Below are positions 57,398 to 64,000 of a stretch of 64,000 nucleotides of DNA, one piece after another. The stretch covers positions 140,319 to 204,318 of the forward strand of contig JAZKEQ010000001.1 of NCBI GenBank assembly GCA_040386935.1. The letters run 5' to 3'. A program made the position numbers and the translations under genes. How positions within the stretch are numbered: the stretch's first letter is position 1; each line of letters starts with the position of its first letter. The stretch is from JABMMZ01 sp040386935. GTDB lineage: Bacteria > Bacteroidota > Bacteroidia > NS11-12g > UBA955. The notes under the pieces are model-generated. The model saw only the letters and a program-made list of their open reading frames with translations, did no database searches and was not told where the DNA came from.

Positions 57398-58675
57398 TTA
57401 ATAATCATCTAAAGTAAAAATATCCGGATAAAATTTCTTTGTTTTGATATCATACACGCCCCTAACACCTTCTTTAGTTTTGTATCTAACTTTGCCACAT
57501 CGGTCAATAAGTTCTAAATCATTATAACTTTCCAACAAAACTTTACCATTGCAGATATTAACCAACTGATAAAGTTCTCCTGTATGTACAAAAATATAAT
57601 TTTCAATGTAGCCATCTACACTTCCTTCACCCGTATAAGTAATCCTGCCTGAAATAGTTCTTATGGTGATTTTAAATTTTAAGCATGTAACATAATAAAT
57701 GCTGTCGTAAGCTATTACTTCAATGCTATGATATTTGAGTGGATACCTCAAATTGTAATTATTGTCCATTAAACCTACCTTATAGTAATTGTTATAACAA
57801 TAATACAAAGAGTCATTATTTCCCCCAAAGCCCGAAACATCCTTATACAATTTTGATTTTTTTTGAGAATTGAGGCTTGTCAAAAACTCTTTTTTCTCAG
57901 TTCTACAATGGATAAGCGTGTCAGAATAGAACATTGCATCAATGCAATTTATTTTCTTAATAATTTCACCCTTTTTATTGAGTACATAAGCTGTATCACC
58001 AACTGTTGATATAAAATGTGTAAATGATTGATTGACATTTGTTATCCGATAACCATTAATATGAAAGAATTGCCCATTGGAATCCAGTATAAAATTTTTT
58101 ATTGGATGTAATCTTAAAAAGTAAAATGTGAGTCCTTTAAACCGTTCAACATTGGGATGTAACAATTCAAATCTTGCCAAATAATCTAAAGCGCCTAAAG
58201 GAATTCGCCTATTGCGCTTAAGATCAATGAAAAAACACTCCTTTTCTATTCCACAAATAAAGTAATTAGTATCGATTTCATTTAGCATTTCAAATGGTTC
58301 GTCTTTGAAGCGGTAAGTAACTCCGCCATTAAGATCCACAAGATATACCTTAGGAATCACATCATGAATGATAAAATTGTTTTTATTGTATCTGCATTCT
58401 TCAATTCTTAGATATATAAGAGGAACAACAATTTTACCAGTTTTGTCAATAATTCCATAGTTGTTGGCTTGCCTCACTACAAAATACTCATCGCCATAGC
58501 AATTCTGTATCAGCATATCTTTTGCCTCTACAATTAGTTTTCCATCAGGGTCATATAACTGAGAAACGTTATTCGAATCAATTGCAAAATTCATGCACTT
58601 GGATTGTGATACACCGGTTGTTGAATACCAATTGAACCAACTAAATAATATTAAAAGTTTACTAATTCTTTTCAA
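57398..58675 (-). CDS. Exported protein with WG-like repeats
   Basis: 425 residues with a signal peptide (to about GVSQ, residue 24). Repeating units of the WG-repeat type are visible: NYGIIDKTGKIVVPLIYLRI, SQLYDPDGKLIVEAKDML, AYVLNKKGEIIKKINCIDA and KVGLMDNNYNLRYPLKYHSI, each a strand, a DK-G turn and a strand. Such proteins usually form beta propellers or solenoids. No sorting domain at the C-terminus (TKKFYPDIFTLDDY). It lies 38 bp from the end of the T9SS gene at 58714 and may be co-transcribed with it. Confidence 0.72.
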   Translation of the reverse strand: MKRISKLLILFSWFNWYSTTGVSQSKCMNFAIDSNNVSQLYDPDGKLIVEAKDMLIQNCYGDEYFVVRQANNYGIIDKTGKIVVPLIYLRIEECRYNKNNFIIHDVIPKVYLVDLNGGVTYRFKDEPFEMLNEIDTNYFICGIEKECFFIDLKRNRRIPLGALDYLARFELLHPNVERFKGLTFYFLRLHPIKNFILDSNGQFFHINGYRITNVNQSFTHFISTVGDTAYVLNKKGEIIKKINCIDAMFYSDTLIHCRTEKKEFLTSLNSQKKSKLYKDVSGFGGNNDSLYYCYNNYYKVGLMDNNYNLRYPLKYHSIEVIAYDSIYYVTCLKFKITIRTISGRITYTGEGSVDGYIENYIFVHTGELYQLVNICNGKVLLESYNDLELIDRCGKVRYKTKEGVRGVYDIKTKKFYPDIFTLDDY

Positions 58676-58713
58676 TGTGAATTTTTAATTTAATGTATCC
58701 AAAAAATAATCTC

Positions 58714-61581
58714 TTAACCCTTAATAAACTTAACAACCCCATACCCTCCTCCAACAAACATTACCCGCACAAAATAGACGCCTTTGGAAAGTCCTTGTAA
58801 GTTAATTTCTGTTTCAGCTAAAGGGTTATCCAATTTTACATGAATTAATTCTCTGCCATTGAAATCGCAAATAGCGTATTCAGTGAATTGTTTAATACTG
58901 CTTTTTAAATGTACTTGCTGACTGCCCGGATTGGGGTACAACTGCAAGTTATAGTTATTCACCAATACTTGCTTAACTTTAGTAGGTGTAAAATAATTTT
59001 TAGTAATTGGTGCATAGAGGCAATAGGGCTCAACGCCTGTAGAGTCATACTCAGCAGAGAAGAATACCAGTGAGTCGGCTACTGTTACCGCCCAGGCATC
59101 CTGCACTATGCCATTGAGAATGATAAAATGTTTTGTTTCCTGATTATTGGTGAGCAACAGCGAATCGCGATGTGAATACACCAGATAATTGTTAGCAAAT
59201 CCGTGAAGTCGCACCGGGTTGAAAGAGCTTTCATGAATCCTTCTCAATCTTTTGGTGCCCGACTCTGTAAGGTCAGACGACAAAATATCGCTGTAATTAA
59301 TATAATTAGCGCCTACTAACTCCATTAAAAAGGCTACAAAATAAATCCTGCCTTGGTGTACAAGCGGAGTAGAAATAGATACATTGACAATGGTGCTATC
59401 GTATATTTTTTTAATGGTTTTCAATACGGTATCCTGCAAATTGAGCGAATAAAAATTGTAGCCTGTACTTGTATTCAACATGAATACCGGTTGTCCATTC
59501 ACCACATAGCCGGTATCGTTGGCATTCAACCAAAAATTGCTTGGAATTTGCTCCTTCTTCATATCAGTACCGGTTAACTTCCAGAGTGTATTCATGCCAT
59601 TTTTTCCTGTATAATAAATATCATCTCCTATGCCTTTGAGCAACTGTGGATTTGCAAAAAACTGAGTCCCTTTTTTGGCTGTTTTATTGTATAAAAAAGT
59701 ACCGGCCTTGGTACCGTCAGTTACTAAAAGATCAAATGAGTCGATGTATTTGAACTTCACAAAAAATAGGAGTCTGTTCTTGTGAACAATGGCTTGTCCA
59801 ATTTCTTCAATTTGTCGGTTGTCGGTCAACAGGCTTTCCAAATTAAATCCATCAGAAGTACTGAAAATAGTTTCAACATACTTAAGATTCTTTCTCACCA
59901 TAATGGATTGGTTGTTTAATTTACCTGCAAAAATGCATTCAAACTGTTGGGTACTATCATTCACGCGCTTTACTACTTTTGTATAATAGTTCATCGCTAA
60001 TACATGCTGTTGATTATCGTCATAATTATAAAAATTGACATATAAAAAACTGTCATTTACTGAATTTTGATTGTATTTAACTAAAGGGAAAATTGACGTT
60101 GTAAATCCCAAATCAATTGTATCGATTACCAGTGTTTTTTTATTGGTACGGTATATTTTCTTGTGGTGTAAATGGTAATTGTCGGTACCGTTAAACAGAA
60201 CATAGTCCTTCGTATTGACGTAATTGCCGGGATAAGAAGAATTGTCGGCTACAACTAGGTCTTTGAGCAAATGAAGACTTCCATTACCATGCACATAGTA
60301 CGGTTCATAGCCTGTAGTATCCGTCATTACTGTACCAAACATTTGATTGTTGTACACCCTAAAATCACCACTGTACCAAATGCTGCCGTATGCAAAATCG
60401 ATGGCATCGGCCAATGTGTTCTGCAAAGGATCATAGGCTTTTAAATAACTCTTTGTATTAATACCTCCCGGCCTTAAACTATTATAATAAAATTTACCAT
60501 TGAATACTGTTGGCTTTATGACTGATAAATATGCATCAGGCAAAAAACTATCAATGAACTGACATTTCCTGCCCGCAACATCGGCCACCCAAAAACTGTT
60601 TCTCCAGGCTTTTTGGACCGAATTGATTACAAATCCAAAATGATTATTGCTGCGTACAAACTCTGACACAGTAACAGTAGAATCAACTGTAATATCATTG
60701 TACAATGGAATAATTGAATCGTTGACATACAACTTTAATCCAAAATTCAATCCTTTTGCTCTGCCAATAAACACCAAAGAATCCTTTCCTATCACTTTAA
60801 ACTGCTGGATATAATCCTGGCGTAATAATTTTTTAAACGCTTTGGTATTGTAATCATAGCGCACAATTAAGCTGTCGGTTTGAAAATACAGTTGGTCGCC
60901 ATGGGTTTGCATTCGGTATACATTGGCTGCTGCATAAGGAGACCCCGCTCCAAACCATTGTGCGGTGGTATTGTCTTTACCCAAAGTCGTAAGAATGGTA
61001 TAGCGGGTTGTTTTATAGTCGATGTAATAGCATGAATCTTTAAAATTCAAAAAGTTGTAGGGGATAATGGGATTGAGGTTCTTGATTTTCTGCAACAACG
61101 AAGTACCTGAAACACTGCCATCTGATGTTGAATACTGATAACCGCCACTGCTTTTAAACACAATATTGCCCATCATTCTGCCAATATTTTCATTGAGTCC
61201 ATCATTTGCCGTAATGCTATAAATTTTATGAGGCACAGTGTCAAGCAAAGACACTGTCCACAATTCACCCAATGGTACGCTTGCTGATGTTTTCACAAAC
61301 AACAATTTATTATCTACTGTATCAAGTATAACAACAGAATTAACATCACCTGCAATTTGTGGAGGAAAATCAACAAACATACGCGTACTGGCCTTTATTC
61401 CATCTGTAATATAAATAGCACTGCCCGCGCAGAAAAAAAGTTTGTCATTGAGAACAGTATAGTAAGCCGGCATACTGCCAATATTTTGCTGATTGAGATT
61501 GGCCAGTTTTTTGGGTTGAAGCCCTTGTGCATTAGCCGTGCATGCTATAAGAACACATACAAACAGAAAGATTGATTTCAA
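58714..61581 (-). CDS. T9SS type A cargo protein, propeller-like
   Basis: 955 residues: signal peptide (MKSIFLFVCVLIACTANAQ), then a propeller-like body made of repeated strands (KLFFCAGSAIYITDGIKAST, LYFQTDSLIVRYDYNTKAF, RLLFFVKFKYIDSFDLLVTD, DGTKAGTFLYN, ELK-type motifs of surface proteins), and a clear type A sorting domain (LQLYPNPGSQQVHLKSS, then LSKGVYFVRVMFVGGGYGVV and KFIKG). The last 43 codons are the intact copy of the orphan tail at 48701-48837. Expected location: cell surface after T9SS export. Function unknown. Confidence 0.9.
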   Translation of the reverse strand: MKSIFLFVCVLIACTANAQGLQPKKLANLNQQNIGSMPAYYTVLNDKLFFCAGSAIYITDGIKASTRMFVDFPPQIAGDVNSVVILDTVDNKLLFVKTSASVPLGELWTVSLLDTVPHKIYSITANDGLNENIGRMMGNIVFKSSGGYQYSTSDGSVSGTSLLQKIKNLNPIIPYNFLNFKDSCYYIDYKTTRYTILTTLGKDNTTAQWFGAGSPYAAANVYRMQTHGDQLYFQTDSLIVRYDYNTKAFKKLLRQDYIQQFKVIGKDSLVFIGRAKGLNFGLKLYVNDSIIPLYNDITVDSTVTVSEFVRSNNHFGFVINSVQKAWRNSFWVADVAGRKCQFIDSFLPDAYLSVIKPTVFNGKFYYNSLRPGGINTKSYLKAYDPLQNTLADAIDFAYGSIWYSGDFRVYNNQMFGTVMTDTTGYEPYYVHGNGSLHLLKDLVVADNSSYPGNYVNTKDYVLFNGTDNYHLHHKKIYRTNKKTLVIDTIDLGFTTSIFPLVKYNQNSVNDSFLYVNFYNYDDNQQHVLAMNYYTKVVKRVNDSTQQFECIFAGKLNNQSIMVRKNLKYVETIFSTSDGFNLESLLTDNRQIEEIGQAIVHKNRLLFFVKFKYIDSFDLLVTDGTKAGTFLYNKTAKKGTQFFANPQLLKGIGDDIYYTGKNGMNTLWKLTGTDMKKEQIPSNFWLNANDTGYVVNGQPVFMLNTSTGYNFYSLNLQDTVLKTIKKIYDSTIVNVSISTPLVHQGRIYFVAFLMELVGANYINYSDILSSDLTESGTKRLRRIHESSFNPVRLHGFANNYLVYSHRDSLLLTNNQETKHFIILNGIVQDAWAVTVADSLVFFSAEYDSTGVEPYCLYAPITKNYFTPTKVKQVLVNNYNLQLYPNPGSQQVHLKSSIKQFTEYAICDFNGRELIHVKLDNPLAETEINLQGLSKGVYFVRVMFVGGGYGVVKFIKG

Positions 61582-61812
61582 AATATTGCTAATTTTGGAT
61601 TAATAGTCGAAAGTAAAACAATTAAAATCAATTGTCAAATTATTATATAAAAAGAATACTGACAATGTGTAGCACTCAAAAAATAACTATCGATACAATT
61701 AAAATAAAAAATTCAACCTATGCTATGTGATTTTCCATTCAAAAAAGAACCATTAATTTAAATCAAAAATAAGAGTACCCCTCAATACGAAACAATATTT
61801 CCTTGTTGGATC

Positions 61813-62607
61813 TTAAAATGATTCCCTAATTGCAAACAACAAAAATTCATACTCAAATTTTGTCAATTTTTCTTTCACCTTGGCAATTGAATTTAAACTT
61901 GATTTAGGAAAGGTATTTAGCCCCACCATTTTAATATTGATATAAACTTTCCCCTTTCTTACATTTTTTTGATATAGCGTATAAAAACCGAAAATATGGG
62001 CCGGATAACAAAACTCATATCGCAGGGGTAATGAATCACCGTCAAAAAATTCACATTGATACACATCTCTTCTTAGCTCTGCTAATTTTTTTGAAACAAG
62101 AAGTGCTTTACCTTTAATATATAATCGAATAGATTTTTCACTTATAAATTTACCTCTATTTTCTGCTACTATGGAATCTATAATAAAATATTTTTTTGCC
62201 TTTTTTATAAAAGCCTTTGAACTAATAAAAATAAGAGAACAAGTATCAAATCTATTTAAATAAACAACTGTGTAGTTGGGCAAAACACAAAAGGAATCAA
62301 TTATAGATACACTAGAATAGAATTGATTTTTTATAGGATTTTCATGCTTATTCATTAATATTTGAAGACTTGAATCTTTAAATACCATTAACTGATTCAT
62401 TTCTATTGCTTTAAGCAAACTACTACTAAATTGATAAAGATTTTGCTCACAGTAATTATACACTTGATTGAGTTCAACAGTTTTCTCCTGAGTTAAATCT
62501 TTCTGGGCAAACAAATACTGTGGCAGCATTAGCAACAACAGGAAAAACATTGATTTTATTTTTTTTAATTTCACTGAAAATGGGGTTAATTGAGGGATAT
62601 TTACCAT
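61813..62607 (-). CDS. Exported hypothetical protein
   Basis: 264 residues. A hydrophobic signal segment (about 20-35, MFFLLLLMLPQYLFAQ) is preceded by 19 residues with several Lys; the Met at residue 20 (62550) is an alternative start that would leave a signal without a basic n-region, so I keep 62607. The mature chain is basic, with strands and helices (NQVYNYCEQNLYQFSSSLLK, FDTCSLIFISSKAFIKKAKK, GKALLVSKKLAELRRDVYQC). No recognised family or sorting domain. Confidence 0.62.
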   Translation of the reverse strand: MVNIPQLTPFSVKLKKIKSMFFLLLLMLPQYLFAQKDLTQEKTVELNQVYNYCEQNLYQFSSSLLKAIEMNQLMVFKDSSLQILMNKHENPIKNQFYSSVSIIDSFCVLPNYTVVYLNRFDTCSLIFISSKAFIKKAKKYFIIDSIVAENRGKFISEKSIRLYIKGKALLVSKKLAELRRDVYQCEFFDGDSLPLRYEFCYPAHIFGFYTLYQKNVRKGKVYINIKMVGLNTFPKSSLNSIAKVKEKLTKFEYEFLLFAIRESF

Positions 62608-62754
62608 TTGGCTAAAAGAGATAGATAATTTTCAAAGATAAGTAGGTGATTTTATAAAAATCAAAAAAACACTCTGGTATTGCATATTAAAACTTCAATC
62701 TATCCTAAGCCATTTCCCATCCTAAAAAGCAACATCAGCTCAAGTCCTAGCAAA

Positions 62755-62771
62755 AACAACTGGTAGTTGTT
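62755..62771. promoter_or_regulatory. Dyad operator candidate upstream of the XRE gene
   Basis: AACAACT-GGT-AGTTGTT is a perfect 7-bp inverted repeat about 110 bp before the XRE/pentapeptide start. The half-site ACAAC recurs at about 62777 and 62798, closer to the promoter. Could be an autoregulatory operator or a weak terminator. Confidence 0.45.
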
Positions 62772-62820
62772 AAAAAACAACCATAAATAGTGGATTTACA
62801 ACTAACTGTAGCTGCGTATA

Positions 62821-62853
62821 TTTGACTTTGGAAATTTGGCCCAAGTATCTTTG
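62821..62853 (+). promoter_or_regulatory. Promoter of the XRE/pentapeptide gene
   Basis: TTTG (62821-62824), 21-nt spacer, TATCTTTG (62846-62853). The leader to the ATG at 62882 would be about 25 nt. Confidence 0.6.
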
Positions 62854-62881
62854 TAGGGTCAAATTAAAAAAATAAATTACT

Positions 62882-63784
62882 ATGTTAAAGTCAAACATGA
62901 TCGGTAATAAAATTACTGAAGCAAGAAGGAAAATCAACATTTCACAGGCCCAGCTTGCTGAACGCCTATTCATCAGTCCACAAGCCGTTGGCAAATGGGA
63001 AAGAGGCGAATCAATGCCTGACATCATCACATTTAATCGCATGGCAGAAATTCTGGGTGTTGATCTCAATTATTTTTCAGAAAGCTTCCCTTCTGCTGCG
63101 GGTGAAACTGCATCTGAAGTATCAGCCACAAAACAACCCCTAGATTTACCAACCGACAAGAAGAAAAACAAGCTTAGCTGGGACATGTCGCGCGAAAATC
63201 TTGTGGACACCGACTTTTCGGGATTGAAAAATCTGCATGAAAAATTCAGTTCGTCCAATATGCAGCGCTGCTTGTTCATCGGTTCAGAATTATCGGGTTT
63301 ATTGTTGAAAAGCAACAATATTGAAAGTTGCGATTTCACAAATTCCGATATTAGCGGCAGTCAAATTCAGAATTCAAATCTATCGAACAATTCTTTTCAA
63401 AACTGTACAATGAAAGATGCTGAATTTTTAAAAAGCTATATTGAAGGTTGTAATTTCTCAGGTGCAGATTTTTCAGATGCTACGTTTAAGTCAGGCGGCT
63501 TCGGAAAAAACACCATTGAAAACACTGTGTGGAACAATACCTCATTTAATGCCATGCATATTGCGGATGTTGTTTTTGAAGGTCAGTTGGAAGACTGCTA
63601 TTTTGAAAGCTGTTCATTTACCGGAGTTAAATTTCAGAATGCAACACTCATTAACACATTCTTTAAACATAACAGCCGATTAAAACGGGTTCAGTTTATC
63701 GACTGTAAAATGGATAAAATGACTTATGCTTTTTTGAAAAATGGTGAAGCTGATTTATCGGGTGTTACATTGATAGCAGAGTAA
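62882..63784 (+). CDS. XRE helix-turn-helix protein fused to pentapeptide repeats
   Basis: 300 residues. Residues 7-65 are a Cro/C1-type HTH: IGNKITEARRKINISQAQLA, ERLFISPQAVGKWERGESMP, DIITFNRMAEILGVDLNYF. A polar linker (70-100) leads to a pentapeptide-repeat solenoid (about 105-300) with A/C-D/N-L/F-x-x type units, clearest at CDFTNSDISGSQIQNSNLSN, CNFSGADFSDATFKS and CSFTGVKFQNATLINTFFKH. The solenoid is a right-handed square beta-helix; in Qnr/MfpA-type proteins such folds mimic DNA. Here it is joined to a DNA-binding domain, so it may act as an effector or protein-protein module of a regulator. It has its own promoter and a dyad upstream, consistent with autoregulation. Confidence 0.92.
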   Translation: MLKSNMIGNKITEARRKINISQAQLAERLFISPQAVGKWERGESMPDIITFNRMAEILGVDLNYFSESFPSAAGETASEVSATKQPLDLPTDKKKNKLSWDMSRENLVDTDFSGLKNLHEKFSSSNMQRCLFIGSELSGLLLKSNNIESCDFTNSDISGSQIQNSNLSNNSFQNCTMKDAEFLKSYIEGCNFSGADFSDATFKSGGFGKNTIENTVWNNTSFNAMHIADVVFEGQLEDCYFESCSFTGVKFQNATLINTFFKHNSRLKRVQFIDCKMDKMTYAFLKNGEADLSGVTLIAE

Positions 63785-63843
63785 GGGAATAAATAAAGGG
63801 GGCATCCAATAACACTGTTCTTTAATTAGTCAGTAAATAGTTT

Positions 63844-63851
63844 TACCTTTG
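63844..63851 (+). promoter_or_regulatory. Probable -7 element of the last gene
   Basis: TACCTTTG (63844-63851) followed by CACC is the common Bacteroidota -7 form. The upstream -33 box is not consensus. The next ATG is at 63896. Confidence 0.45.
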
Positions 63852-63895
63852 CACCAGAGTCTGGTAACATTTGAAAAATTAACACTATTTTCATT

Positions 63896-64000
63896 ATGGC
63901 TCAACCGCTCTTCAAAATCAGGCTTTTTTACCCTTGTGGGATTTTTAAAAGTAATTTTAAAGACGTTAGAAGATTGCGAAACCAGCGGAGGCTAAATCCT
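63896..64000 (+). CDS. Start of an unidentified gene, partial
   Basis: 35 codons from the ATG at 63896 to the window edge, open throughout, with a -7-like box about 45 nt upstream. The peptide (MAQPLFKIRLFYPCGIFKSN then FKDVRRLRNQRRLNP) is basic; too short to name a family. Confidence 0.4.
   Translation, partial: MAQPLFKIRLFYPCGIFKSNFKDVRRLRNQRRLNP

Overview
The window reads as AT-rich chromosomal DNA of a Bacteroidota species, most likely a free-living Chitinophagales or Sphingobacteriales-type lineage. The evidence is: Bor/Por secretion (type IX, T9SS) C-terminal domains of both type A and type B (CHU_C), SprB-like repeats, a DUF2723 protein, the pheT/coiled-coil/'ABC ATPase-like' gene set typical of the phylum, and promoters of the Bacteroidota form TTTG-N19-21-TAnnTTTG. 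I see no rRNA, tRNA, CRISPR array or transposase.

Layout. 1-1.9 kb: a TolC/membrane-fusion efflux pair (minus strand, cut by the window edge). 2-5.2 kb: pheT operon. 5.2-9.2 kb: small hypothetical genes, an SRPBCC protein, a Crp/Fnr regulator and a membrane protein. 9.2-19.9 kb: signalling and envelope genes, namely a PAS histidine kinase, an ECF sigma factor with a putative membrane-anchored partner, a DUF2723 membrane protein and a GAF/PAS/REC/Hpt hybrid kinase. 19.9-25.2 kb: a subtilase lipoprotein, DUF6268, YdeI-like and other small genes. 25.3-25.6 kb: four copies of a 49-bp composite palindrome in two orientations.

25.6-35 kb is a three-gene, translationally coupled operon of very large exported proteins. 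35.5-37.1 kb is a small SatD-like/DUF3307 operon whose promoter is embedded in four exact-period 29-bp dyad repeats. 37.1-37.8 kb is a scar region: an orphan T9SS type B tail, a histidine-kinase tail and a LytTR-type response regulator lacking its output domain. 37.8-47 kb holds two giant T9SS cargo genes. 47-48.8 kb holds small hypothetical genes and a second orphan T9SS tail.

48.9-56.3 kb is a plus-strand cassette that looks like a conflict (antiphage-type) system: a membrane-anchored protein, an M48-like metallopeptidase, and an 1817-residue protein joining a degenerate kinase-like region, DUF4011, an SF1 helicase, a degenerate restriction-nuclease-like domain and a WGR domain. It begins about 100 bp from an orphan T9SS tail, as if it had replaced the body of a T9SS cargo gene. 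56.4-62.6 kb returns to minus-strand exported proteins, and 62.9-63.8 kb encodes an XRE helix-turn-helix/pentapeptide-repeat fusion with a dyad upstream.

The strongest candidates for new biology are the 48.9-56.3 kb cassette and the SatD/DUF3307 operon with its dyad-array promoter. Family names come from recognition of motifs by eye; no database search was run.
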